NCBI RefSeq assembly: GCF_016342405.1 | Contig: NZ_JAEINN010000003.1 | Location: forward strand, 186,001 to 250,000 | Length of the DNA: 64,000 nt | Direction of reading: 5' to 3' | Source of the DNA: Maridesulfovibrio ferrireducens | GTDB lineage: Bacteria; Desulfobacterota; Desulfovibrionia; Desulfovibrionales; Desulfovibrionaceae | Part shown: piece by piece, positions 1 to 7,799 of the stretch | Position numbering within the stretch: position 1 is the first letter of the stretch | Layout: each line of letters opens with the position of its first letter | Notes under the pieces: model-generated | What the model was told of the DNA's origin: nothing | What the model saw: only the letters and a program-made list of their open reading frames with translations | Databases searched by the model: none | Translations under genes and position numbers: made by a program

Positions 1-550
1 TGTATGAAGCTTCAACGCCGTTTTCATCTGTAAATAATGGAGCCTGAACAACAGCCTCGCCCCTGCCCTCAGACAGCATCGGCGCAATTCCTGAAAGAAA
101 CGGTAATGTTGGCGGGATAATGATCGAAGCAAGTTCTCCCATAATATTCATAGAAGCCGTAACTTTAACTTTTCCGTCAAGTGTATCTTCGGTGCGTAAA
201 AGTGAATTCTGAACAAGCCCCCGAAGCATCGTCGCGGTTTTTATATCATCACTAAATACTTGTTCTACAGTCTCCCGGCTGCTTAAAGACAACCCGAGAA
301 TTGAGTCCAGTAAATTTTTACGGGCCTTAATCCCGCTTTGCCTAACGGCAAGAGCTTTTGTCCGCATAGGATCAATAGTGTCCTGCATTGGAAGAATTTC
401 AGCAGAAGCAGAAATTAACCCGCTGCCCCAATTGATCTTGCTATCTGGAGTATCAACAACATACCCAAGGTCGTTACCGAATCCTCCGGCATAAATCGCT
501 GACGGAGCGGCAAGCAAAAAAACAAAAGCTAAAAATGAATATAATCTCAT
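1..550 (-). CDS. Secreted protein with LPP20-like domain (C-terminus cut off by window edge)
   Basis: An open frame runs from an ATG at 550 to the left edge without a stop, about 183 codons. A GGA stretch (TTGGAAAAAAT) precedes the ATG. The first ~21 residues form a classical signal peptide (basic MRLY, hydrophobic FLAFVFLLAAP, then AIYA before GGFGN). No lipobox cysteine is seen, so it should be exported by signal peptidase I. The segment with ALAVRQSGIKARKNLLDSI and the following SSRETVEQVFSDD resembles LPP20 domains of envelope and flagellar-associated proteins of unknown biochemistry; this is a resemblance, not a firm match. It follows miaA by about 53 bases on the same strand and could be the last gene of that operon. 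The frame was read directly from the sequence. Confidence 0.75.
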   Translation of the reverse strand, partial: MRLYSFLAFVFLLAAPSAIYAGGFGNDLGYVVDTPDSKINWGSGLISASAEILPMQDTIDPMRTKALAVRQSGIKARKNLLDSILGLSLSSRETVEQVFSDDIKTATMLRGLVQNSLLRTEDTLDGKVKVTASMNIMGELASIIIPPTLPFLSGIAPMLSEGRGEAVVQAPLFTDENGVEASY

Positions 551-603
551 ATTTTTTCCAATTTTTATATTAAGGATTACCGTTTAATCTGTATCAAAAG
601 GGC

Positions 604-1533
604 TTATCCTTCCACATCACTTTTCGCAAGCCACGCTGCGGCAAACTCCACGATTTTACTTGGCTCATCAGGTGAAAACCAATGGATATCTTTTTCCCGG
701 TTAAACCAGGTCAACTGTCGTTTTGCGTAAGCTCTTGTATTTTTTGCCCAAAGAAGCTTGGCTTCATCTATATCAATATCACCCTTGATAAACGCCAGCA
801 GCTCACTGCACCCTATTCCGGTCCACCCCGGAGCACTCTCATCAGGACAAATATCCCATGCCCGGCGAGCTTCATCAATTGCCCCGGCTGCAATCATCTG
901 ATCAATCCGGCGATTAAGTAAAGGAGTTAAATCATCAAGATTTACCTTTATACCAATCTTAAGAAAGCGATAAGATGACGGTGGAACTTCTCTATTATGC
1001 CACCACGTAAAATTTTTACCGGTTCCTTCATAGACTTCTATGGCGCGGGAATTACGCTGTTTATTATTAGGATGCGTACGTTTGGCATATTCAGGGTCAA
1101 CTTTCTGAAGTTCCTCAAATAGAGCGGCCGAACCTTCTTCTTCGGCTCTTTTTCGAACTCTGGCACGAATTTCGTCCGGAATATCCGGAATAGGAGCAAG
1201 CCCCGAAGTAAGAGCTTTTAAATAAAGACCTGTACCACCCACAAGTATCGGCAGTTCATCAACTGAATGCTCTATTTTTTCATGAGCAAGTTCTATAAAA
1301 TCCGCGACAGTAATAATTCCGGTAGTCGGCATAAATCCATAAAGTTCATGTGGACAAACCGCCCTTTCTTCCGGACTGGGCTGAGCTGTAATAATTGGAA
1401 AATCTTTATAAACCTGACGAGAATCAAAGTTAAGGATACGAGCAGGAAAACGTTTCGCCATTCCCAACGAAGTTGCAGTCTTTCCTGCGCCTGTAGGGCC
1501 TAATATGCAAACAACCGGTTTACGCTTATCCAT
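604..1533 (-). CDS. miaA: tRNA dimethylallyltransferase MiaA
   Basis: Transfers a dimethylallyl group from DMAPP to N6 of A37 in tRNAs that read UNN codons, the first step toward ms2i6A; MiaB, encoded at 50337-51713, does the second step. The 309-residue length is normal. Visible motifs are the P-loop GPTGAGKT at residues 12-19, a DSRQVYKD segment near 37-44 matching the family DSxQxY motif that binds the tRNA, GGTGLYLKAL near 100-109, and NKQRNSRAIEVYE near 157-169. The start lies three bases after the coaD stop, so it is probably translated from the rsmD-coaD message. The ribosome-binding site is weak, which fits translational coupling. Confidence 0.96.
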   Translation of the reverse strand: MDKRKPVVCILGPTGAGKTATSLGMAKRFPARILNFDSRQVYKDFPIITAQPSPEERAVCPHELYGFMPTTGIITVADFIELAHEKIEHSVDELPILVGGTGLYLKALTSGLAPIPDIPDEIRARVRKRAEEEGSAALFEELQKVDPEYAKRTHPNNKQRNSRAIEVYEGTGKNFTWWHNREVPPSSYRFLKIGIKVNLDDLTPLLNRRIDQMIAAGAIDEARRAWDICPDESAPGWTGIGCSELLAFIKGDIDIDEAKLLWAKNTRAYAKRQLTWFNREKDIHWFSPDEPSKIVEFAAAWLAKSDVEG

Positions 1534-1536
1534 AAC

Positions 1537-2040
1537 TTATTTACCGGCCGGAGCAAGCCTTTCCAAAACTTCTTCATAAATCTGTTTTGGAATCAATCCT
1601 TTAATATCTCCGCCATTTACAGCTACATCTTTTATAATAGTAGAGCTGAGATACATCCACTTATAGTCAGTCATAAGAAAGACAGTCTGGATATCATTAT
1701 CAAGACGGCGATTCATCAGAGCCATCTGGAATTCGTACTCAAAATCAGAAACAGCCCGCAGTCCACGCATAATAACATTTGCCGGACTTCTCTGCACATA
1801 ATGCACCAGCAAACCGTCAAATGGTTCTACGTGAACCCGTGGCTCTCCTCCAAAAATTCTGGTTGCCATATCGACCCGCTCATCCAATGAAAAGCGGCAA
1901 TTTTTTGAGGTACTCCCTGCAACAGCCACAATAACTTTATGAAAGGTTTTAAGTCCCCGAGTCACAAGACTGAAATGTCCGCGAGTAAACGGATCAAATG
2001 TTCCGGGAAAAACTGCAGTAAGTTGTTTTACTTCCGCCAT
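1537..2040 (-). CDS. coaD: Phosphopantetheine adenylyltransferase CoaD
   Basis: Catalyses the penultimate step of coenzyme A synthesis, joining ATP and 4'-phosphopantetheine to give dephospho-CoA in the cytoplasm. At 167 residues it has the usual length. The nucleotidyltransferase signature FPGTFDPFTRGH is at residues 11-22, with the catalytic TxGH as TRGH at 19-22. RGLRAVSDFEYEFQMALMNR and the SSTIIKDVA segment follow in the family order. The ATG lies inside the end of rsmD (13-base overlap), so the two are translationally coupled. RsmD-CoaD adjacency is very common in bacteria and supports both calls. Confidence 0.97.
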   Translation of the reverse strand: MAEVKQLTAVFPGTFDPFTRGHFSLVTRGLKTFHKVIVAVAGSTSKNCRFSLDERVDMATRIFGGEPRVHVEPFDGLLVHYVQRSPANVIMRGLRAVSDFEYEFQMALMNRRLDNDIQTVFLMTDYKWMYLSSTIIKDVAVNGGDIKGLIPKQIYEEVLERLAPAGK

Positions 2041-2588
2041 AACAATATCCTCGTCTGACCGTAGAGCTTGTCTGAAAGCAGAGTAAGCTCATCAATTAAT
2101 GCTGAATGCGGCGGCTCAGCTTGAGCCTCAACCTCTGCAAGAACAAATCCTCCGTCAGCCAGCCACCCTTTTTTCAAGGCAGAATCAAGAGCTTTAGGCA
2201 AAAGGTCATAACCGTAAGGAGGATCAATAAAAATTAAATCAAATGTTTTATCAGGCGGCCTTGAAAGCACTTTAAATAAATCAGCCGCTAAAACTTTATA
2301 TTCTGCTGCGGACACGCCTAGTTCTTTTAAGTTTGTCTTAATAAGAGCCGCAGCGCGTCCGTTTTTCTCAATAAAAAGAGAAAATTCCGCCCCGCGGCTG
2401 AGAGCTTCTATAGCCAGACTTCCGCTTCCGGCAAACATATCCGCAACGCGCAAACCGTCCCATTCAATGCCTCGCGATTCCAGCATTGAAAAAACAGCCT
2501 GCCGAACTTTTGATGTAGCCGGACGATATCCGGGTCCGCTGGCAGTTTTTATAACTCTACCGCCATATTTACCACTGGTTAATCTCAT
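2028..2588 (-). CDS. rsmD: 16S rRNA (guanine966-N2)-methyltransferase RsmD
   Basis: Methylates N2 of G966 in 16S rRNA on assembled 30S particles using S-adenosylmethionine. The 186-residue protein starts with MRLTSGKYGGR, shows the SAM-binding loop VADMFAGSGSLAIEALSRGA around residues 48-67, and has the catalytic N-methyltransferase motif IDPPYG at 121-126. Length and motif order are typical. Its start is 4 bases after the stop of the upstream beta-CASP nuclease gene, and its end overlaps coaD, so it is the middle of a tight RNA-processing and CoA operon. Confidence 0.96.
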   Translation of the reverse strand: MRLTSGKYGGRVIKTASGPGYRPATSKVRQAVFSMLESRGIEWDGLRVADMFAGSGSLAIEALSRGAEFSLFIEKNGRAAALIKTNLKELGVSAAEYKVLAADLFKVLSRPPDKTFDLIFIDPPYGYDLLPKALDSALKKGWLADGGFVLAEVEAQAEPPHSALIDELTLLSDKLYGQTRILLWRK

Positions 2589-2592
2589 TACC

Positions 2593-4197
2593 CTATAATT
2601 CCGATATCAGTTCAATGACCTGACGGTTAATTTCAAGAAGTTTATCTCTAAGCTCAGTCTGCCCAATAAAAGGCTGAGACTTAACCTTGTCCAGTCTGGT
2701 TCTGAACTCTCCAAACAATTTTTCAGAATCCTGTAAGAGAAATTCCCAATCAATCTCCTGAAGAGCCTTACCCTTAAGAATGGGCTGCATTTCACCACGG
2801 GGAGCAAGCATCAATTCTTCACGGTAGTCCGCAATATGTACTTCATAACCCAATTCCTGAGTAATTCTACCCGAAAGAACCTTCTGACTTTTTATTTCAC
2901 CGTGAGTCAGAATTATTTTCATGGATGGACTATCAAAATGTTTAAGCCAATCAATCATTTCATCCTGACCGGCATGCCCGGAAAAACCATTAATAGTGAA
3001 AATTTTAGCTTCAACTTTAAGTTTTTCACCAAAAATGGTAATATCATCTGCACCGTTTACGATCCTGCGGCCGGGAGTTCCAACCCCTTGATATCCGACA
3101 AAAACAATACTGGCACCCTTTTTCCATATATTATGTCTGAGGTGATGCTTGATACGTCCGGCATTTGCCATACCGCTTGCAGAAATAACAACAGCAGGGC
3201 CGGAAGTATTATTGATAGCTTGAGATGCTTCAGTATCAAGTGTGAATTTTAAGTTAGGCAAAGAGAGAGGATTATCTCCGTTATGAAGAAGTTCTTTTGT
3301 ATCAAGATCAAAATACTCAGGATGATTTCTAAAAATTTCAGTAGCCCGGATAGCAAGAGGACTATCAAGGTAAACCGGCATATCTTCGGGAAGCTTGCCA
3401 GCTTTATATAGTAGAAAAAGTGAATAAATTAGCTGCTGTGAACGCTCTACGGCAAAAGAAGGTATAACAACTTTTTCACCGTTGGAATAACTCCAGGCAA
3501 TTGCCTCAGCAAGTTCATCTAAACTGTTCGTGGAGTCCTTGTGATTACGATCACCATAAGTGGATTCCATCAAAAGATAATCAGCTTTTTCAATAATGGA
3601 TGGATTCCGAACAATCAACTGATCCTTATGTCCAATATCTCCGGAGAAAACAACTTTTGTAGTATCATCACCTTCTTTAACCCAAATCTCAATAAAAGCA
3701 GAGCCCAGAATATGCCCTGCATCTTTAAAGTTGACTGTAATTCCAGAGGCTGGTTCAAAAGAAGAACCATATTGAATAGTTCTCATTAGTGGATTTGTCG
3801 CTACAGCATCAGTTTGGTCATAAAGAGGATTTACCGGAGCAATACCCTTACGAAGTCTCTTTCTGTTTTCCCATTCAGCTTCCATTTCCTGAATATGAGC
3901 ACTGTCGAGCAGCATGATATCAAGAAGATCACGAGTGGGCTGAGTCATATAAATCGGCCCATCAAAACCTGCTCTGACTGCCGCAGGCAATAATCCGGTA
4001 TGATCAATATGAGCATGTGTAATCAATATAAAATCTAGATCCTTAGCTCTATAGTCACTTATTGCACGGTTACGTTTTTCTATTTCAGCATTACCCTGAT
4101 GCAACCCGCAATCAACTGCAAATCTGACACTTTCAGTCTCAACAATATAGCAAGAACCGGTAACTGTTCTTGCTGCGCCCATAAAAGTAATTTTCAT
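2593..4197 (-). CDS. MBL-fold beta-CASP RNA-processing exonuclease/endonuclease
   Basis: A 534-residue metallo-beta-lactamase-fold nuclease of the beta-CASP group (YSH1/CPSF73-like; bacterial members act on RNA). The Zn-binding HAHIDH is at residues 61-66. Further visible motifs are a GDIGH motif, an ESTYGDR motif, a GYQGVGTPGRR segment and a C-terminal RMMBL-like region with GFSGHAGQDEM and LTHGE. I chose the ATG at 4197 because GGAGG lies four bases upstream and the family begins MKITFMGAARTVTGS; a GTG-type extension to 4218 is possible but lacks this support. It heads the rsmD-coaD-miaA row. The exact substrate is not known from sequence. Confidence 0.88.
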   Translation of the reverse strand: MKITFMGAARTVTGSCYIVETESVRFAVDCGLHQGNAEIEKRNRAISDYRAKDLDFILITHAHIDHTGLLPAAVRAGFDGPIYMTQPTRDLLDIMLLDSAHIQEMEAEWENRKRLRKGIAPVNPLYDQTDAVATNPLMRTIQYGSSFEPASGITVNFKDAGHILGSAFIEIWVKEGDDTTKVVFSGDIGHKDQLIVRNPSIIEKADYLLMESTYGDRNHKDSTNSLDELAEAIAWSYSNGEKVVIPSFAVERSQQLIYSLFLLYKAGKLPEDMPVYLDSPLAIRATEIFRNHPEYFDLDTKELLHNGDNPLSLPNLKFTLDTEASQAINNTSGPAVVISASGMANAGRIKHHLRHNIWKKGASIVFVGYQGVGTPGRRIVNGADDITIFGEKLKVEAKIFTINGFSGHAGQDEMIDWLKHFDSPSMKIILTHGEIKSQKVLSGRITQELGYEVHIADYREELMLAPRGEMQPILKGKALQEIDWEFLLQDSEKLFGEFRTRLDKVKSQPFIGQTELRDKLLEINRQVIELISEL

Positions 4198-4360
4198 CAA
4201 TCCTCCAGTATGAACCAACCGTTAAGTTTCAACTTTTCTTACTATCATTATCATTCTTTTTTTGGTAATTCGGATGCACTGTTACATGCACCAATATTGG
4301 ATTTCAGGCAATAGTTAGCAACTCTCCACCTATATTTAATAACATCGCTACGAGGGCACC

Positions 4361-5017
4361 ATGCACAAATCAAAACAATACGTTATCGACGATCTCTCCA
4401 TGCAGGAATCTTGGAGACTTTTTAAAATAATGGCTGAACTGGTTGATGGATTTGAAACCATGAGCGAAATAGGTCCTGCGGTTTCAATCTTCGGTTCAGC
4501 CCGCGTGGCGAACGACCACCCTTTATATGCACAAACTGAACAGCTATCCAAACTTCTCTGCGAAGCCGGATATTCAGTTATCACAGGCGGCGGCCCCGGA
4601 CTGATGGAAGCAGGAAACAAAGGCTGCTTTGAATCCGGCGGAGAGTCAGTAGGCTTGCATATTCATCTGCCTTTTGAACAGCATTCAAACCCATACCTAT
4701 CTATAAAAAGCGACTATAATTACTTTTTCATCCGTAAAGTTATGTTTATCAAATATGCAATGGCCTACATCGCCATGCCCGGCGGTTATGGAACCCTTGA
4801 CGAACTAAGCGAAGCTCTGGTCCTTATCCAGACAAAACGGATCAAACCTTTCCCGATCATCCTTATCGGAACTGAATTCTGGGGAGGACTCATAGACTGG
4901 TTTAAAACAAGATTAGTAGCTGACGGCTTCTGCAGCGAAGAAAATCTTGATCTTTTTCAGGTAACAGATTCACCGGAAGAAGCTGTTGCTTATATCAAAA
5001 AACATGTAATAATCTAG
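4361..5017 (+). CDS. LOG family (TIGR00730) nucleotide 5'-monophosphate phosphoribohydrolase-like protein
   Basis: A 218-residue Rossmann-fold protein of the LOG family, whose plant members release free cytokinin bases from riboside monophosphates and whose bacterial members hydrolyse nucleoside monophosphates at the N-glycosidic bond. The signature GGGPGLMEA is at residues 77-85 and the catalytic PGGYGTLDE at 140-148. The start is preceded by GCTACGAGGGCACC, with GAGG as ribosome-binding site. It is followed 29 bases later by an EamA transporter on the same strand, so they may form an operon. The physiological substrate is unknown; a role as a nucleotide salvage or housecleaning enzyme is inference. 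Confidence 0.9.
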   Translation: MHKSKQYVIDDLSMQESWRLFKIMAELVDGFETMSEIGPAVSIFGSARVANDHPLYAQTEQLSKLLCEAGYSVITGGGPGLMEAGNKGCFESGGESVGLHIHLPFEQHSNPYLSIKSDYNYFFIRKVMFIKYAMAYIAMPGGYGTLDELSEALVLIQTKRIKPFPIILIGTEFWGGLIDWFKTRLVADGFCSEENLDLFQVTDSPEEAVAYIKKHVII

Positions 5018-5046
5018 CTGAGTGATCTGCAAGGAATGCGTATCCA

Positions 5047-5931
5047 TTGGAAAGCAAAGATCAGAAAAAAGCATATATTTACGGACTTGCCGCAGTACTG
5101 ATCTGGTCTACGGTTGCATCCGCTTTTAAAATTGCTCTTTCATACATGGACCCGTTGCAACTGCTTTTCTACGCAGTTGTATTTTCCACATTGACCTTGC
5201 TGATTCTGCTGATAGTACAAGGAAAAATCGGGCAGGTCGCACAGATGAGTATGCCAAACATACTTAAATGTGCTCTGCCCGGAATATTAAATCCGTTCCT
5301 TTATTATATTGTCCTCTTCAAAGCTTATGATCTGCTTCCCGCTCAGGAGGCACAACCCCTCAACTACACTTGGGCTATTACCTTATCTCTGCTTTCTATC
5401 CCTTTACTTGGTCAAAAACTTAATGCCCGTGAATTTATCGCCATCTTCACAAGCTATCTGGGTGTTGTCGTCATCTCTACGCACGGCAACCTGCTGGACA
5501 TTCAGTTCAGTAATGGATTCGGTGTATTTCTGGCTCTTTTCAGCACCATCATCTGGGCTTTATACTGGATTTACAACACTAAGAGTAAAACCGATCCTCT
5601 AATTGAGCTTTTCCTAAATTTTTGCCTCGGATTACCGCTTGTAACAATTGCGATGCTGATATTTTCCGGGCCACCGCCATTTGAGCTGCCTGCCGTACTT
5701 TCTGCCGCCTATGTTGGACTCTTTGAAATGGGCATAACTTTCGCGCTATGGCTGAAAGCTCTCAAGCTTACTGAAAAAACAGCTAAAATCAGCAACTTAA
5801 TATTCCTCTCCCCTTTTCTATCTTTAATACTTATTCATTTTATTTTGGGCGAAGAAATTTTGCCTTCCACTCTGGTGGGACTTCTTTTTATAGTTGGCGG
5901 AAATATTATTCAACAAACCGGGAAAAAATAA
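5047..5931 (+). CDS. EamA/DMT family inner-membrane transporter
   Basis: A 294-residue, very hydrophobic protein with about ten predicted membrane helices arranged as two EamA repeats, the layout of drug/metabolite transporters (RhaT, YdcZ and PecM relatives). The first helix, GLAAVLIWSTVASAFKIAL, carries the family pattern. The second repeat starts near FGVFLALFSTIIWALYWIYN. Substrates of this family (amino acids, metabolites, drugs) cannot be read from sequence. The start is a TTG at 5047; AAGGA ends 11 bases upstream, a long spacing, so the start is less sure than the frame. A hairpin follows the stop within 20 bases. Confidence 0.88.
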   Translation: MESKDQKKAYIYGLAAVLIWSTVASAFKIALSYMDPLQLLFYAVVFSTLTLLILLIVQGKIGQVAQMSMPNILKCALPGILNPFLYYIVLFKAYDLLPAQEAQPLNYTWAITLSLLSIPLLGQKLNAREFIAIFTSYLGVVVISTHGNLLDIQFSNGFGVFLALFSTIIWALYWIYNTKSKTDPLIELFLNFCLGLPLVTIAMLIFSGPPPFELPAVLSAAYVGLFEMGITFALWLKALKLTEKTAKISNLIFLSPFLSLILIHFILGEEILPSTLVGLLFIVGGNIIQQTGKK

Positions 5932-5933
5932 TT

Positions 5934-6076
5934 AAAAAGCTCTAAACGCACGAAAGACCGGGATGGAGGAATCCCGGTCTTACGTGCTTAAGGAGTGATG
6001 ATAAGGAATGAAGACTGTATATTATCGAGCTTGAGGCAAACAACTTGGGGGATGCAGGCTGCCTCGCTCAGGTTAC
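5934..6076 (-). ncRNA. Candidate sigma-54-dependent small RNA with C/U-rich loops
   Basis: A very good -24/-12 promoter (6086-6103) reads leftward from about 6076 into DNA that has no minus-strand ORF and no AUG before the end of the EamA gene. The predicted RNA of ~140 nt can fold into two hairpins. Stem 1 pairs GAGC and GAGGCA (minus-strand reading of 6058-6067) with UGCCUC-AA-GCUC (6027-6038), and its loop holds CAUCCCCCAAG. Stem 2 (5948-5987) pairs GCACG-U-AAGACCGGGAU with its complement around a UCCUCC loop, followed 10 nt later by five U (5934-5938). The linker also holds CACUCCUUAA and CAUUCCUUAUC. Exposed UCCUCC and CUCC stretches could base-pair with Shine-Dalgarno sequences. All pairings were worked out by eye. 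The 3' hairpin may also end EamA transcription on the plus strand. Confidence 0.5.
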
Positions 6077-6085
6077 TAAGCATAT

Positions 6086-6103
6086 AGCATCAAGCGTGCC
6101 AAA
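6086..6103 (-). promoter_or_regulatory. Sigma-54 (-24/-12) promoter reading leftward
   Basis: Read on the minus strand the sequence is TTTGGCACGCTTGATGCT. It matches the sigma-54 consensus TTGGCACG-N4-TTGCW at 12 of 13 defined positions, with GG and GC ten bases apart as required. Start of transcription is expected near 6076. Nothing protein-coding lies downstream on this strand before the convergent EamA gene. Confidence 0.7.
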
Positions 6104-6145
6104 CAATATAATCAACTAATTAAGTATGTTATAAAGAAGCCCAAT

Positions 6146-6191
6146 TATGTGCACACATGATTTGCACACAAAGTTTGCACTTATGTGCAAA
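6146..6191. promoter_or_regulatory. Palindromic TGTGCA / TTTGCAC sites, likely activator or repressor binding
   Basis: Two dyads sit side by side. TGTGCA (6148-6153) faces TGCACA (6163-6168), and a perfect inverted repeat TTTGCAC-TTAT-GTGCAAA spans 6174-6191. They lie 70-115 bases upstream of the expected start of the minus-strand sigma-54 transcript, the usual position of enhancer-binding-protein sites. They are also 210-250 bases upstream of the plus-strand ribbon-helix-helix gene. Which gene they serve is inference. Confidence 0.5.
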
Positions 6192-6400
6192 AGACGTCAA
6201 AAGAGACTGCACAACCGTTCAGTTTTTTATCCTCTCAAAAAAATACTTTTGTGACAAAAGAGTTAAAATCGTTATCTTCCCTGTACTTTTTACAACTTAT
6301 GCATTATATAATAGGTATAAATTAAATTAATTTGTTTGAACGGTTAATCAAGATCATAAAGACAATTACAAAAAACTAATAACTAATTATTAGGAGAAAA

Positions 6401-6628
6401 ATGCATAAAATACTTTCAAACGTTTACTTACATCCGGAAATAATAGAACAAATCGAAACTGCCTGTGGAAGACTTGATGTTAACAAAAGCTTGTTTCTTA
6501 ATGTTCTTCTCAAAGAATTATTTGAAAAAGCACAGCCTGAAGACTTATTCTATAACCGTGTAAAGGTTACCGACTTAGATAATAAAATTGATAGAGTGTT
6601 AAAGAAAGCTGATAGAATCACTCAGTAG
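6401..6628 (+). CDS. Small ribbon-helix-helix-like protein, putative DNA-binding
   Basis: A 75-residue protein preceded by TTAGGAGAAAA, a good ribosome-binding site six to nine bases before the ATG, and followed by a strong terminator, so it is a real monocistronic gene. The pattern is a short strand (LSNVYLH), helix A (PEIIEQIETACGRLD) and helix B (NKSLFLNVLLKELFEKA), as in CopG/Arc-type repressors; a basic-acidic tail follows. I do not recognise a named family. The long 5' region with palindromes suggests a regulated, perhaps self-regulated, gene. An antitoxin role is unlikely, as no toxin-like gene adjoins it. Confidence 0.7.
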   Translation: MHKILSNVYLHPEIIEQIETACGRLDVNKSLFLNVLLKELFEKAQPEDLFYNRVKVTDLDNKIDRVLKKADRITQ

Positions 6629-6670
6629 ACAATCATTTATTAAAAGCAAGAATTCTTCGCTTACTTTAAT

Positions 6671-6696
6671 GCAGCAGTTCTCTGCTGCTTTTTTTT
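6671..6696 (+). terminator. Intrinsic terminator of the ribbon-helix-helix gene
   Basis: GCAGCAG (6671-6677) and CTGCTGC (6682-6688) form a perfect 7-bp stem around TTCT, followed directly by eight T. It starts 42 bases after the stop codon at 6628. Confidence 0.93.
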
Positions 6697-6818
6697 ATTC
6701 TTTTTTTGACCTAACATTACCCTCTAAATATATGGCCATCTGCTTCGCAAGCTTGTCGAAGTAAAAAAAATCGTACGCCTGCAAATAATAAACAATTGCA
6801 TTCAGGCTGATTCAATAT

Positions 6819-6849
6819 AAAAAAGCCGGAAGATTAAAATCTTCCGGCT
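6819..6849 (-). terminator. Intrinsic terminator of the Wzz-like/BY-kinase pair
   Basis: A perfect stem, AGCCGGAAGATT (6824-6835) with AATCTTCCGGCT (6838-6849), is flanked on its left by a run of A that reads as U in the minus-strand transcript. It lies 48 bases past the kinase stop at 6897. The right flank is also A-rich, so it would work in the minus direction only. Confidence 0.9.
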
Positions 6850-6896
6850 CAAAAAAAACATCTCATATTTCATTATACATTCTGGCTACTCTTCAC

Positions 6897-7781
6897 CTAG
6901 TTAACATCAAGACTTTCTTTGCCTTTTTTATTCAAAACAACCCCGACAACATTACGTCCTTCTAAAAGAGTCATGGACTTTTGAATCTGCTCACGAGAGT
7001 TTTTTCCCGCCTCGACCACAAAAATAATCCCGTCAACATAACTAGATAAGACAAGAGCATCCTGAGCATTCAGTAAGTCCGGACAATCTAAAATAATATA
7101 CCGGTCAGGATAACGTTCCTTCATTTCTACAATCAGTTCCTGAAGTCTGGAGGCACCAAGAACCTCAGCAGGATCACTGAGAGGCTCACCTGCTGGAAGA
7201 AATGACAATTTATTAACCCCCGGCTTAATCAAAAGATCAGGAATTGAAACATCATGTAAAAGATAGTCTGTCAGCCCATGTTCTACTTCTATTCCTAAAT
7301 ATTTATGAATAGAAGGATTTCTCATATCTATATCAACCAAAAGTGCAAACTGATCAATTTTACGAGCTATACTGATTGCTAAATTGATTGAAGTAATCGT
7401 TTTCCCTTCTCCGGGCATAGCGCTGGTCACCATCAGCACGTTATGTCCTTTTTCCTTCGTTCTTTGTAAAATCTGAGTTCGTAGAAGATTATAATTATTT
7501 GTAAACAGAGGACTGCTGTTTCTAGTTAAAATTCTATTTTTAGCAAGATTAAGCTCATCAAGAACTAGGTCATCTTTAAAAAATGAAGAAGGAGGAACTG
7601 AACAAGGTGAATCATCCTTTTCGGAGCCTCCGGCAGCAACGCAACCCGACCCGGCTATATTCGAATCTGTTTCCGGTTCAAGAGGTTCTATATGAGAATC
7701 ACCTTTTATAATCCAACTCTGCTCTTCTTCAATTCTTATATTCCGCTTGGCTTTCTCAACAGCCTTGAGCAACTTGCTCAT
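6897..7781 (-). CDS. BY-kinase/MinD-like polysaccharide-export ATPase (CpsD/CapB type)
   Basis: A 294-residue cytoplasmic P-loop ATPase of the bacterial tyrosine-kinase family that works with Wzz-type chain-length proteins. Walker A SAMPGEGKT lies near residues 120-128, Walker A' LLVDIDMR near 147-154, and Walker B YIILDCPD near 228-235. The C-terminus (LNKKGKESLDVN) has no tyrosine cluster, so autophosphorylation at the usual site is not possible. The N-terminal MSKLLKAVEKAKR resembles the N-terminus of exosortase-associated kinases. I chose the ATG at 7781 because GGAGT lies five bases upstream. It follows the shortened Wzz-like gene directly. No glycosyltransferase or Wza gene adjoins, which is odd for this family. 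Confidence 0.85.
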   Translation of the reverse strand: MSKLLKAVEKAKRNIRIEEEQSWIIKGDSHIEPLEPETDSNIAGSGCVAAGGSEKDDSPCSVPPSSFFKDDLVLDELNLAKNRILTRNSSPLFTNNYNLLRTQILQRTKEKGHNVLMVTSAMPGEGKTITSINLAISIARKIDQFALLVDIDMRNPSIHKYLGIEVEHGLTDYLLHDVSIPDLLIKPGVNKLSFLPAGEPLSDPAEVLGASRLQELIVEMKERYPDRYIILDCPDLLNAQDALVLSSYVDGIIFVVEAGKNSREQIQKSMTLLEGRNVVGVVLNKKGKESLDVN

Positions 7782-7799
7782 GGTGACTCCGTATTTCAA

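Noticed and set aside
5948-6060. Plus-strand GGA motifs (AUGGAGGA, AAGGAGU, AAGGAAU, GGGGGAUG), suggestive of a CsrB-like CsrA sponge
   Set aside because: No plus-strand promoter is seen after the EamA gene, while the minus strand has a strong sigma-54 promoter. It remains an alternative reading.
6190-6199. AGACGTCA, close to the MetJ box AGACGTCT
   Set aside because: A single 7-of-8 box without a tandem copy; MetJ needs at least two, and no MetJ-like gene is known here.
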